Shown piece by piece: positions 8,166-16,819 of a DNA stretch of 64,000 nt. Position 1 is the stretch's first letter, and the number at the start of each line of letters is the position of its first letter. Location: NCBI GenBank assembly GCA_041395505.1, contig JAWLAG010000002.1, forward strand, positions 687,001 through 751,000, in the 5' to 3' direction. Source of the stretch: Steroidobacteraceae bacterium (lineage in GTDB: Bacteria; Pseudomonadota; Gammaproteobacteria; Steroidobacterales; Steroidobacteraceae). The notes under the pieces were generated by a model. The model was given only the letters and a program-made list of their open reading frames with translations. It was not told where the DNA came from and made no database searches. A program made the translations under genes and the position numbers.

Positions 8166-9455
8166 ATGCTGGTCGGCTCTTCTACACGCCGCGTTGCCAT
8201 CGTGGGCGGCGCGCGTATCCCGTTCGCGCGCGGCTACACCGCCTATTCGCGAGTCGGCAATCAGGCCATGCTGACGGCAGCGCTGCGGGCGCTCGTGGAA
8301 AAATACGGCCTCGCCGGCAAACGCTTGGGTGATGTCATCGCCGGTGCCGTAATGAAGCACTCGCGCGACTTCAACCTGACGCGAGAAGCGTTGTTATCGA
8401 CGGGACTGGACCCGCAGACACCAGGTCTCGACGTGCAGCGCGCCTGCGGCACGAGCCTGGAGGCCGCCATACTCATCGCCAACAAGATTGCGCTCGGCCA
8501 GATCGAGTGCGGTATCGCCGGCGGCGTCGACTCGGTGAGCGATCCTCCGGTCGTATATCCGCGCAGCTACCAGCAGTTGTTGCTCGAGGCGCATCGCGGC
8601 CGCAGCGCCTGGCAGCGCCTGCGGCCATTTTTCAAGCTGCGGCCAAAACATTTTCGTCCCGTGTTGCCGGGCGTGCAGGAGCCGCGCACGGGCCTGTCGA
8701 TGGGCGAGAGCTGCGAACTGATGGTCAAGAACTGGAAGATCACCCGCGACGAACAAGACCGGCTCGCGCTCGCCAGCCATCAAAACGCCGCACGCGCCTG
8801 GAGCGAGGGGTTCTACAGCGACCTGGTTTTCGAGTTCGAAGGCCTGAAGGCCGACAACAACGTACGTGCCGACTCGAACATCGAGCAACTGGCGCGCCTC
8901 AAGCCGGTTTTCGACCGCTCGTCCTCCGGCACGCTCACCGCGGGTAACAGTACGCCGCTGACAGACGGCGCGTCCGCCGTGCTGCTCGGCACCGATGACT
9001 GGGCGAAGCGCAACAACCTGCCGGTGCTCGCATACTTGAGCTATGGCAAGCAAGCCGCCGTCGACTTCGCATCCGGTCACGAAGGACTGCTGATGGCACC
9101 GGCCTATTCGGTGCCGGCGATGCTCGATGACGCGGGGCTCACATTGCAGGACTTCGATTACTACGAGATTCACGAAGCCTTCGCCGGCCAGGTGCTGTGC
9201 ACACTCAAGGCCTGGGAATCGGAAGACTTCTGCCGCACACGGCTCGGTCGCGACCGGGCGCTCGGTTCGATCAATCGCGAGCGACTCAATGTCAAAGGCG
9301 GCAGTGTTGCCATCGGTCACCCCTTCGCGGCCACCGGCGCGCGCATTGTCGCCACCCTGGCGAAGATCCTGGCGGGCGACTCGTCGGCGAAACGCGGCCT
9401 GATTTCCGTGTGTACGGCGGGCGGCATGGGTGTCACCGCCATCATCGAACGCTAG
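8166..9455 (+). CDS. Thiolase (acetyl-CoA acyltransferase, FadI-like)
   Basis: A 429-residue thiolase. Catalytic residues are visible: the acyl-accepting Cys94 in DVQRACGTSLEAA, the His of YEIHEAFAGQV, the GHPFAATGAR loop and the second Cys in SVCTAGGMG. The length and the insertion before SMGESCELMVKNW resemble FadI-type 3-ketoacyl-CoA thiolases. It either cleaves 3-ketoacyl-CoA in fatty-acid degradation or condenses acetyl-CoA. The ATG at 8166 has a GGAG ribosome site 9 nt upstream. No FadJ partner is adjacent. A hydrolase and an aldehyde dehydrogenase follow on the same strand. Confidence 0.92.
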   Translation: MLVGSSTRRVAIVGGARIPFARGYTAYSRVGNQAMLTAALRALVEKYGLAGKRLGDVIAGAVMKHSRDFNLTREALLSTGLDPQTPGLDVQRACGTSLEAAILIANKIALGQIECGIAGGVDSVSDPPVVYPRSYQQLLLEAHRGRSAWQRLRPFFKLRPKHFRPVLPGVQEPRTGLSMGESCELMVKNWKITRDEQDRLALASHQNAARAWSEGFYSDLVFEFEGLKADNNVRADSNIEQLARLKPVFDRSSSGTLTAGNSTPLTDGASAVLLGTDDWAKRNNLPVLAYLSYGKQAAVDFASGHEGLLMAPAYSVPAMLDDAGLTLQDFDYYEIHEAFAGQVLCTLKAWESEDFCRTRLGRDRALGSINRERLNVKGGSVAIGHPFAATGARIVATLAKILAGDSSAKRGLISVCTAGGMGVTAIIER

Positions 9456-9466
9456 GCGGCAGGCTC

Positions 9467-10174
9467 ATGGGCGAGTTCACAACCCTGATGGCACGCGACG
9501 GACACGAGTTCTCCGCCTATCTGGCGCCAGCCACTGGCGCGGCGCAGGGCGCGATCGTGGTGTTGCAGGAGATTTTCGGGGTTAACTCGCATATCCGCGC
9601 CGTAACCGATGGTTTTGCGCGCCAGGGCTATGTCGCGATCGCCCCGGCATTCTTCGATCGCGTGAGGCGCGGCATCGAGCTCGGCTACGGCGAGGCCCAG
9701 ATCCAGGAGGGTCGCGGCTACGCCATGCAGCTCGCGACGGACAAGGTCATGCTGGATCTCGGCGCTGCCATCGCCGTGACACGGCATGCGGGACCTGTCG
9801 CCGTTGTGGGATATTGCTGGGGCGGAACCATGGCCTACGTGGCTGCCTGTCGCGCGCCGATCGCCTGCGCTGTCTCTTATTATGGTGCGCGCATCGGCGA
9901 ATTCCTCGGCGAGGCGCCGCGCTGCCCCATCATGTATCACTTCGGTGCGAAGGATGCGCATATCCCCACCGAGAAAATCGACGCGATCCGCGCCACCCGC
10001 CCCGAAGGCGAAATTCACGTCTATCCGGCCGGCCACGGTTTCAATTGCTCGGAGCGGGGCGATTTCGATCGCGACAGCGCAACACTCGCGCTGGAGCGGA
10101 GTCTCGAATTCATACGCAACAACATGCGTCGCAAGGGCAAGCCCGCGGCGAGTGCCGAGGACGAGGACGAGTAA
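9467..10174 (+). CDS. Dienelactone hydrolase family protein
   Basis: A 235-residue alpha/beta hydrolase. The nucleophile is Cys117 in VVGYCWGGTMAY, which is characteristic of dienelactone hydrolases. Asp163 (FGAKDAHIP) and His190 (PAGHGFNC) complete the triad. Known members open lactone rings in chloroaromatic breakdown, but many chromosomal homologues have unassigned substrates. It starts 11 bp after the thiolase stop. Its stop codon overlaps the start of the aldehyde dehydrogenase, so it sits inside a catabolic operon. Confidence 0.9.
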   Translation: MGEFTTLMARDGHEFSAYLAPATGAAQGAIVVLQEIFGVNSHIRAVTDGFARQGYVAIAPAFFDRVRRGIELGYGEAQIQEGRGYAMQLATDKVMLDLGAAIAVTRHAGPVAVVGYCWGGTMAYVAACRAPIACAVSYYGARIGEFLGEAPRCPIMYHFGAKDAHIPTEKIDAIRATRPEGEIHVYPAGHGFNCSERGDFDRDSATLALERSLEFIRNNMRRKGKPAASAEDEDE

Positions 10175-11625
10175 TGCAGATCAAGGACCCGGCGCTGCTG
10201 CGCCAGCAATGCTACATCGACGGCTCATGGCGCGATGCCGCCGGCGGCGACAAGCTGACCATCAACAATCCCGCAAGTGGCGCTCCCCTGGGAAGCGTCC
10301 CGCAGCTGTCCGCGCCCGAGACCGATGCGGTCATCGCCGCGGCCGCTCGCGCGCAGCCTGCCTGGGCTGCCCGGACCGCCAAGGATCGCGCCAATGTGCT
10401 GCGCCGCTGGTTCGAACTGATGATGGCCAATGCCGACGATCTGGCGACCATCATGACGGCCGAACAGGGCAAGCCGTTGGCCGAGGCGCGTGGCGAGGTC
10501 GCCTATGCGGCGGCATTCGTCGAATGGTTTGCCGAAGAAGGCAAACGCATCTACGGCGACATCATCCCGGCGCATCAACCCGACAAGCGCATCCTGGTGT
10601 TGCGCCAGCCGATCGGCGTGGTGGCAGCCATTACGCCATGGAATTTCCCGGCGGCGATGATCACCCGCAAAGCCGCGCCGGCACTGGCCGCCGGCTGCAG
10701 TTTCGTCTGCAAACCGGCGGAGCAGACGCCGTTCTCCGCGCTCGCCATGGCCGAACTTGCGGCGCGTGCTGGCGTACCGGCGGGCGTGTTCAATGTCATT
10801 ACCGGCGATGCCGCGACAATAGGTGGCGCTCTCACCGCGAGCTCCACCGTTCGCAAGCTGTCGTTCACAGGCTCCACCGCAATTGGTAAATTGCTGATGG
10901 CGCAGTGCGCGGGCACGGTCAAGAAATTGTCGCTCGAGCTCGGCGGTAACGCGCCATTTATCGTCTTCGACGATGCCGATCTCGATGCCGCGGTCGAGGG
11001 CGCGATTGCCAGCAAGTATCGCAACACAGGGCAGACCTGCGTGTGCGCGAACCGGTTGTTGGTGCAGGCCGGAGTATACGAGCGTTTCGCAGCGAAACTG
11101 GTCGCCGCGGTCGAAAAACTGCGCGTTGGTGACGGCCTCAAGGGCGCAACCGACCAGGGCCCGCTGATCGATGGCGATGCGCTTGCGAAAGTGGAGGAAC
11201 ACATCGCTGATGCGCTCGCCAAGGGCGCGAAGGTGGCTACCGGCGGGCGGCGTCACGAACTCGGCGGCACGTTCTACCAGCCCACGGTGCTCACCCATGT
11301 CACGCCCGAGATGCGCGTCGCGCGCGAAGAGACCTTCGGGCCCGTCGCGCCGTTGTTTCGCTTTGCAAGCGAGGATGAAGCGATGGCGCTCGCCAACGAC
11401 ACGGAGTTCGGCCTGGCGGCATACTTCTATACTCGCGACCTCGCCCGCTCCTGGCGTGTCCAGGAGCGCCTCGAATACGGCATCGTCGGAGTCAATACCG
11501 GCATCATCTCGACCGAAGTCGCCCCGTTCGGCGGCATCAAGGAATCAGGTATCGGCCGCGAAGGGTCGCGCTACGGTATCGACGATTACACCGAGATCAA
11601 GTACGTCTGCGTAGGCGGCATCTAG
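10174..11625 (+). CDS. gabD: NAD(P)-dependent succinate-semialdehyde-type dehydrogenase
   Basis: A 483-residue aldehyde dehydrogenase that matches the GabD group. It has the general base Glu255 in LELGGNAPFIVFDDAD, the nucleophile Cys289 in NTGQTCVCANRL, and TPWNFPAAMITRK for cofactor binding. The C-terminus is EVAPFGGIKESGIGREGSRYGIDDYTEIKY. The expected reaction is oxidation of succinate semialdehyde to succinate, although related glutarate-semialdehyde enzymes share these motifs. Its start shares a base with the stop of the dienelactone hydrolase gene. Confidence 0.92.
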   Translation: MQIKDPALLRQQCYIDGSWRDAAGGDKLTINNPASGAPLGSVPQLSAPETDAVIAAAARAQPAWAARTAKDRANVLRRWFELMMANADDLATIMTAEQGKPLAEARGEVAYAAAFVEWFAEEGKRIYGDIIPAHQPDKRILVLRQPIGVVAAITPWNFPAAMITRKAAPALAAGCSFVCKPAEQTPFSALAMAELAARAGVPAGVFNVITGDAATIGGALTASSTVRKLSFTGSTAIGKLLMAQCAGTVKKLSLELGGNAPFIVFDDADLDAAVEGAIASKYRNTGQTCVCANRLLVQAGVYERFAAKLVAAVEKLRVGDGLKGATDQGPLIDGDALAKVEEHIADALAKGAKVATGGRRHELGGTFYQPTVLTHVTPEMRVAREETFGPVAPLFRFASEDEAMALANDTEFGLAAYFYTRDLARSWRVQERLEYGIVGVNTGIISTEVAPFGGIKESGIGREGSRYGIDDYTEIKYVCVGGI

Positions 11626-11632
11626 CCGCCGC

Positions 11633-12844
11633 ATGCGTCCTTGCAGTGCATCGGGGGCGGCGGATCCGCGCGCGCTGATCGCGCTGCTGGCCGTATGCGG
11701 CGCACTCGGCCCGGTCGCGACCAACCTGTTCCTGCCGGCATTACCGCTCATACGTGAGCAGTTCGCGGTGACCGTCGCTGCCACCCAGACGACGGTCAGC
11801 TCCTTCCTCGTGGCCTACGCGTTCGCGACCCTGTTCACAGGTCCGATTGCCGAGCGATTCGGCCGCCGGCCGACAATCCTCAGCGGCGCAGCCATCTTCA
11901 CCATGGGCTCGGCGCTGTGTGCCCTCGCCTCCTCGTTACCCGCATTGATCGCGGGGCGTGTCGTCCAGGCATTGGGCGCGGCGGCAACGCTCACCGGCTC
12001 GCGTACCGTCGTCGCCGACGTGTTCAGCGATCAGATGTTGCCGCGGATGATCGCGACGCTCACCATGACCATGGTCATCGCGACCGTTCTGACGCCCTGG
12101 GCCGGCGGTTACATCGCAGCGGCCTTCGGCTGGAAGGCAGGATTCTGGATGCTGCTCCTTGCCGGCACGCTGCTGCTCGTCGTTGCGCTTCGACGCCTGC
12201 CGGAGACGCGCCCTGGTGCAGGCGCCGGACATCGCATCGTTGCGATCCTGCTACGCAGCCGCCGGGCGTTGGCGGAGCGTGAGTTCGTCGTGACCCTGTG
12301 CCAGGCGAGCGCCATTTACGCGATCTTCCTGGTGTTGATCGCCTACGCACCCTATCTGATGCGTGATGTTTATGGTGGTGCCCTTGCCGATGTTGGACGC
12401 TATTACATTCTCATGTCGCTCGGGTACTTCGTCGGAAACTGGTTGATCTCCCGCGGGCGCATCAAGGCCGATGTGCGCAAGGTACTGCGCATTGCTTTGC
12501 TCATACAATTGCTCGGCGCGCTGGCATCGCTTGCGGTGGCCTTGGCGCCGCCCGGCCGACCGATCTGGTTGTTCGCGCCGCTATTGCCGATGGCCTTCGG
12601 GCAGGGACTCGCGCTGCCGCACCTGTCGGCGCGCGCCGTGTCGCCGGCACCCGGATTTGCGGGTCTTGCGAGCAGCCTGCTCGGGTTTGCCCAGCAGGCT
12701 ACCGCGGCCGCAGCAGTCCAGGGCATGGGTTTTGCCCGAACCGACACCGCGGTACCGGTCATGCTCTTCTGCGTTGCCGTCTCGGGACTTGCGATGCTGG
12801 CGCTGCTGTTCACGCCGCGCTCGCGCGCGGCCCGTCTGGCGTAG
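11633..12844 (+). CDS. Bcr/CflA-type MFS drug exporter
   Basis: A 403-residue 12-helix major facilitator. The motif A loop after helix 2 reads GPIAERFGRRPTIL. The first helix contains TNLFLPALPLIREQFAVT, typical of the Bcr/CflA (bicyclomycin/chloramphenicol resistance) branch, with ALGAAATLTGSRTVVADVF in helix 4-5. It is a proton-driven exporter, substrate unknown. The start lies 7 bp after the aldehyde dehydrogenase stop, so it may be the last gene of that operon. Confidence 0.88.
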   Translation: MRPCSASGAADPRALIALLAVCGALGPVATNLFLPALPLIREQFAVTVAATQTTVSSFLVAYAFATLFTGPIAERFGRRPTILSGAAIFTMGSALCALASSLPALIAGRVVQALGAAATLTGSRTVVADVFSDQMLPRMIATLTMTMVIATVLTPWAGGYIAAAFGWKAGFWMLLLAGTLLLVVALRRLPETRPGAGAGHRIVAILLRSRRALAEREFVVTLCQASAIYAIFLVLIAYAPYLMRDVYGGALADVGRYYILMSLGYFVGNWLISRGRIKADVRKVLRIALLIQLLGALASLAVALAPPGRPIWLFAPLLPMAFGQGLALPHLSARAVSPAPGFAGLASSLLGFAQQATAAAAVQGMGFARTDTAVPVMLFCVAVSGLAMLALLFTPRSRAARLA

Positions 12845-12871
12845 TGCAAGACGCTTGGGTATTGTCGCGCC

Positions 12872-13594
12872 GTGCTTGGCCAATTCCTGGAAATCAGCAT
12901 CGCGACGACGGACATCGCCGCAACCGTCGCATTCTATGAACGGCTCGGGTTCAGCCACTGCACGACGAGCGATACCTGGCCGCATCGCTACGGTGTGCTC
13001 ACAGACGGGCGCGTCTGGCTCGGTCTGCACGAGTACCGATTCGATTCGCCAGCGCTGACTTTCTGGCGCGAGCACATCGTCGCGTCGGTTCCGCAGTTCG
13101 CGGCACTCGGCATCGAGATGGCATTCGTCAAAAGCGGCGGCGAGAGTTTCAACGAAATCGGTTTCGGCGATCCCAGCGGGCGCATGATCGCCGTGCTCGA
13201 AGCACGTACGTTCTCGCGTAGCGAGCGCACGGCAACCGAGTACAGTGCCTGCGGCTACTTCAGCGAGTTCAGCCAGCCCTGTGCCGACTTCGCGGCATGC
13301 GCGGCATTCTGGGAGTCACTGGGCTTCGTGGCCCACGATGCTGTCGATCGGCCTTTCGCGCAGCAAGTCATCGCAAGCAGCGCGATCAATATCGGACTGC
13401 ATCATCCGGCGTTTTCACCGAAACCATTGCTGGTGTTTCGCGATTCGCACATGTCAGATCGCGTGGCATCGCTCGCCGAACGCGGCGTGACCGGAAAGAC
13501 TCCCCTGCCGGGCGGTCTGTCGGGCAGTGCAAACGCCCTCCTCGTGGCCCCGGAAGGCACCGGATTGCTCCTCCTTCAGGACGACGAGTTCTGA
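12872..13594 (+). CDS. VOC-superfamily (glyoxalase/bleomycin resistance-like) protein, two modules
   Basis: A 240-residue protein with two VOC modules. The first begins LEISIATTDIAATVAFYERLGF. The second begins ECGYFSEFSQPCADFAACAAFWESLGF-like at about residue 122. Both show the beta-alpha-beta-beta-beta pattern, and GFGDPSGRMIAVLEA ends the first module. VOC proteins bind a divalent metal between modules and act as glyoxalases, dioxygenases or drug-binding proteins. No specific reaction can be assigned. The start is a GTG at 12872. The final 19 bp overlap the end of the convergent MFS gene. Confidence 0.82.
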   Translation: MLGQFLEISIATTDIAATVAFYERLGFSHCTTSDTWPHRYGVLTDGRVWLGLHEYRFDSPALTFWREHIVASVPQFAALGIEMAFVKSGGESFNEIGFGDPSGRMIAVLEARTFSRSERTATEYSACGYFSEFSQPCADFAACAAFWESLGFVAHDAVDRPFAQQVIASSAINIGLHHPAFSPKPLLVFRDSHMSDRVASLAERGVTGKTPLPGGLSGSANALLVAPEGTGLLLLQDDEF

Positions 13595-14892
13595 GTTTGG
13601 CGCAATCGTCCGGCGAGCGTTAGCCCGAAGATCATGATCATTACGTTGAGGCTGCCGATCAATACGAACGGACTTTGCTTGCCGACCGTGTCGTAGAGGA
13701 AGCCGCCGACCAGGTTGGTGAACAGGATGCCGAGCGAGGCGAATATGCCAGCCAGTCCGAACACCGCGCCACGAACATCGCGCGGCGCCTCCTGGCCGAG
13801 CAGCGTCTGGCAGGCAATGATGGCCGCAACCTGCCCGACGCCGAGCATGATGGCCACCGGAATGATCAGCGGATTCGTAGGATCGCCGATCAGCGCGCCG
13901 GCGAGGTAACCCACACCGGCCACCGCCATGGCGAGAACGCCCGCTGTCACGCGCTTGATGCGGTCGATCATCCAGCCAAAGAGCAAGGCGAACAGCAATC
14001 CGGTGCTGTTGCCGATGGCGAAGGGCAGGCGCGATGCGTCCGCGGCATCGGCGACCGACATGCCGTGCGCGATCGCCGTTTGCTGCATGCGGGCGGTAAA
14101 GAAGCTGCCGATGATGATGCGATCGGCGAAAGAGACGAATTGCAGTGCGCATGCGAACCAGATCAGCGGATTGGCGCGCGCCGCTTCGATGCCGATCCGC
14201 AACAACCGGCCGAGCCGCTCGGCGCCACCGACGCGGCTCGGTGTGCCACGCTTGAGACCGAGGAACAGCAATGCGGCCGACAACACGCACAGGGCAGAAG
14301 CAATCGTGAAGGTGATACGTCCGGCCGCCACGTCGTCGAGTCCGGATGCTGCGAGCCGCTTCGGCACGCCGCCAAGCAGCAGCACCGCGAACACCGCACC
14401 GAGGCCGTTGAAAAATCCCGCAATGCCGACGAACTTGCCGCGCGACTGCTCGCGCGGCGTATCGGCCATGACTGTCGCGAGCATCGTGCCGACCGCTGCA
14501 ACACCGACCGAGAAGAACAGCGCGCAGGCGAGCAGCTGCGTGAAGGACATGGCCAGCGGGTAGAGGAAGAATCCCGCGGCGAGCCACAGGAATCCGAGCG
14601 CGTACACGGGCCGCCGCCCAATCTTGTCCGCCAGTGCACCCATCGGCGCGACCAGCAACAACGACACGATCTCGTTGCTGAAACCGAGGATTCCTATGGC
14701 ACGACCTTGCTCGCCGTCGGGCAGCTTCAGGTTCGCATTGAGCAGATAGGGCTGCATGAAACTCACGAAACTCAGCATGCCAATCGTGATGAATGCGGCG
14801 TACAGGTAGGTCAGCGCGTTGATGCGCGTGTAGCCGTCTGCGAGCGTGACGGGGCCGAACTTTCTGGGTGCCGCGGAGCCTTGATCACTCAT
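13576..14892 (-). CDS. MFS transporter
   Basis: A 438-residue major facilitator with 12 predicted helices. Motif A (GALADKIGRRPVYALGFLWL) follows helix 2, and a related GWMIDRIKRVTAG loop lies between helices 8 and 9. The sequence resembles sugar- or drug-proton antiporters of the MFS_1 group. Substrate is unknown. The start ATG overlaps the stop of the upstream YceI-like lipoprotein gene by 4 bp, so the two are co-translated. Confidence 0.88.
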   Translation of the reverse strand: MSDQGSAAPRKFGPVTLADGYTRINALTYLYAAFITIGMLSFVSFMQPYLLNANLKLPDGEQGRAIGILGFSNEIVSLLLVAPMGALADKIGRRPVYALGFLWLAAGFFLYPLAMSFTQLLACALFFSVGVAAVGTMLATVMADTPREQSRGKFVGIAGFFNGLGAVFAVLLLGGVPKRLAASGLDDVAAGRITFTIASALCVLSAALLFLGLKRGTPSRVGGAERLGRLLRIGIEAARANPLIWFACALQFVSFADRIIIGSFFTARMQQTAIAHGMSVADAADASRLPFAIGNSTGLLFALLFGWMIDRIKRVTAGVLAMAVAGVGYLAGALIGDPTNPLIIPVAIMLGVGQVAAIIACQTLLGQEAPRDVRGAVFGLAGIFASLGILFTNLVGGFLYDTVGKQSPFVLIGSLNVMIMIFGLTLAGRLRQTQNSSS

Positions 14893-15614
14893 GGGTCATA
14901 TCCGGTTGGTTCTCTGGTCGGCGCACGCGCGACGATGAGGTAATCGATCTGCATCTCATCCGCGACACGCAATGCGCCGAACATCACGCTGAAGGGCACG
15001 AGACCGAGATCGCCATGACGCAACGTTACCGCGCCGCTGGCACGCAGCAACGGTCCATCGATCGTGACATCCACGGGTAGGTCGCGCAGCGGATACTCCC
15101 CGCCTTTCAGATCGACCATCAGGTCGGCGCGATAACCGGTCGCGGCGCGGCGAACGGCCGTAGAGCGCACAAGGATCTCCGGATAGGCCTTCACATCGAG
15201 AAGCTTCTCGCCCAGCATGTTGTTCTTCGTGCCCTGTCGGGCATCGTCGGGCACGACTGCGCTGAACTCATCGCCAGCTTGCGCGCGCAGCTGCGGTTCA
15301 TCGACGCTGAACGATGCCAGGGCGAGGCGCAGCAGCAGGCGCGTCGCGGCCGGTCGGTCCGGCCTCTCGATCCAACCCGCCGGATCGCGCAAGGCAATGA
15401 CATGGTTGTGCCCGATGCTGGCCATCGGGCCGGCGCGGTGCACGCGCACCGTCAGCAGGGACTGCGATGAATCGATCTGCCAACGATCGGCTATGGGTTG
15501 CTGCGGTGGCGGCACGCCTCGCGGAGGTATTTCGGGTGCGCGGTTACGTGGCGCGCAGGCGAGAAGCAAGGCCGCCGCACCCGTTGCCACGAGCATTTTG
15601 ACGCCGACGCGCAT
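14889..15614 (-). CDS. YceI-like lipoprotein
   Basis: About 241 residues. The N-terminus has a lipoprotein signal ending in LLLACAP (Cys20 from the chosen start), then a Pro-rich linker. From about residue 48 a YceI/lipocalin-like beta-barrel follows, recognised by WQIDSSQSLLTVRVHRAG, SIGHNHVIAL, and KNNMLGEKLLDVKAYPEILVRS. YceI proteins bind isoprenoid-type lipids, and the function of the lipoprotein variant is not known. The start is either the ATG at 15614 or one at 15596. The first leaves only 18 bp to the divergent cytochrome b561 gene. Confidence 0.8.
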   Translation of the reverse strand: MRVGVKMLVATGAAALLLACAPRNRAPEIPPRGVPPPQQPIADRWQIDSSQSLLTVRVHRAGPMASIGHNHVIALRDPAGWIERPDRPAATRLLLRLALASFSVDEPQLRAQAGDEFSAVVPDDARQGTKNNMLGEKLLDVKAYPEILVRSTAVRRAATGYRADLMVDLKGGEYPLRDLPVDVTIDGPLLRASGAVTLRHGDLGLVPFSVMFGALRVADEMQIDYLIVARAPTREPTGYDP

Positions 15615-15632
15615 CCGGCGTAGCTTACGCCG

Positions 15633-16190
15633 ATGGCTTTGAAAAATACCAATGACGCCTGGGGCGGCGTCGCCAAATTCCTGCATTGGCTGGTGGTCCT
15701 GTTGGTGATCGCACAGTTCGTACTCGCCAGTATGGCGGATGACCTCGCGCCCGGCCTGCAGAAGCTCGCGCTGCTCGCGCGCCACAAGTCATTCGGCGTC
15801 ACGATTTTTGCCATTGCCCTCGTGCGCGTAGTGTGGCGTTTCGCCAATCCGACGCCCGAGCTTCCGGCCACGATGAAAGGCTACGAACGGCTGCTCGCTC
15901 GTGGCACGCACCTGTTGCTGTATCTGGTTCTGCTCGTCATGCCACTCAGTGGCTGGCTGATGTCATCGGCGAAGGGTTACTCGGTCAGCTGGTTCGGGCT
16001 CGTGCAGCTGCCGGACCTGGTAGGCCGCGATGATGGCGTGTTCGATGCCATGCACGAGTTGCACGAGTCGCTCGCTTATGCCCTGGTTGCGATCGCGACC
16101 CTGCACCTGCTCGCTGCGCTGAAACACCATTTCGTCAATCGAGACAACATCCTGCGACGCATGTTGCCCTTTGTCCGGCCCGGATCATGA
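15633..16190 (+). CDS. Cytochrome b561 family protein
   Basis: A 185-residue four-helix membrane cytochrome. Likely haem-ligand histidines are in VAKFLHWLVVL, LLARHKSFG, RGTHLLLYL and the HELHESLAYALVAIATLHLLAALKHH stretch. It passes electrons between the quinone pool and a periplasmic partner. Its stop overlaps the start of a YceI gene. Cytochrome b561-YceI pairing is a recurring arrangement in Proteobacteria, and a second YceI-type gene lies divergently 18 bp away. Confidence 0.92.
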   Translation: MALKNTNDAWGGVAKFLHWLVVLLVIAQFVLASMADDLAPGLQKLALLARHKSFGVTIFAIALVRVVWRFANPTPELPATMKGYERLLARGTHLLLYLVLLVMPLSGWLMSSAKGYSVSWFGLVQLPDLVGRDDGVFDAMHELHESLAYALVAIATLHLLAALKHHFVNRDNILRRMLPFVRPGS

Positions 16191-16798
16191 CCGGTAGTTC
16201 GTCGGGCTGGCGGCCGGCTACCCTGCCGCTGCTTGCAACACTCATCCTGACTTTGATTCCATCTGCGGCGAGCATCGCCTCGGCGCCGTCCACGCGCTGG
16301 AAGGCAGATCTGTCGGCGAGCCGGCTGGAATTCATATTCGACCAGGCGGGTGCGCAGAATACCGGCCGGTTGCCGGATTTTCGGCTGACGCTTTCCGCCT
16401 ACCGGCCAAACAGCGATGCCGCGGACCTGAACGTCACGATCTACATGGCCGAAGTCGAGACCGGCGAAGCCGATCGCGATGGCATCCTGAAGGGTCCGGA
16501 TTTCCTCGCGGTCAAGGAATATCCACAGGCAAAATTCGAAGCCAACGCCGTCGTGGCGAGAGGCCGCGACCAGTATGTCGCCTCCGGCAGGCTGACGCTG
16601 CGCGGCGTGCCGCACTCGCACTCGTTGCCGCTCGAGATGGTATTCGCGGCCGACGGTCAGTCCTTGCGTCTGCGCGGCGAGAGCACCATACACCGCCTCG
16701 ACTATGGCATCGGCCAGGGCGAGTGGAGTTCGACGGAATGGATCGGCAATGAGGTCAAGGTTCGTTTCGACATACTGTTGCGGCCGCAACCCGACTGA
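16187..16798 (+). CDS. YceI family periplasmic protein
   Basis: A 203-residue exported protein. The signal segment is PLLATLILTLIPSAASIASA. The YceI barrel that follows contains WKADLSASRLEFIFDQAGAQNTGRLPDFR-type strands, the LKGPDFLAVKEYPQAKFE motif, GRLTLRGVPHSHSLPLEM, and a short C-terminal IGNEVKVRFDILL strand. It probably carries a polyprenyl or quinone-like lipid in the periplasm. It overlaps the cytochrome b561 stop by 4 bp, implying a functional pair. Confidence 0.9.
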   Translation: MTGSSSGWRPATLPLLATLILTLIPSAASIASAPSTRWKADLSASRLEFIFDQAGAQNTGRLPDFRLTLSAYRPNSDAADLNVTIYMAEVETGEADRDGILKGPDFLAVKEYPQAKFEANAVVARGRDQYVASGRLTLRGVPHSHSLPLEMVFAADGQSLRLRGESTIHRLDYGIGQGEWSSTEWIGNEVKVRFDILLRPQPD

Positions 16799-16819
16799 GG
16801 CAGGCCGGACCAGCCGTCA

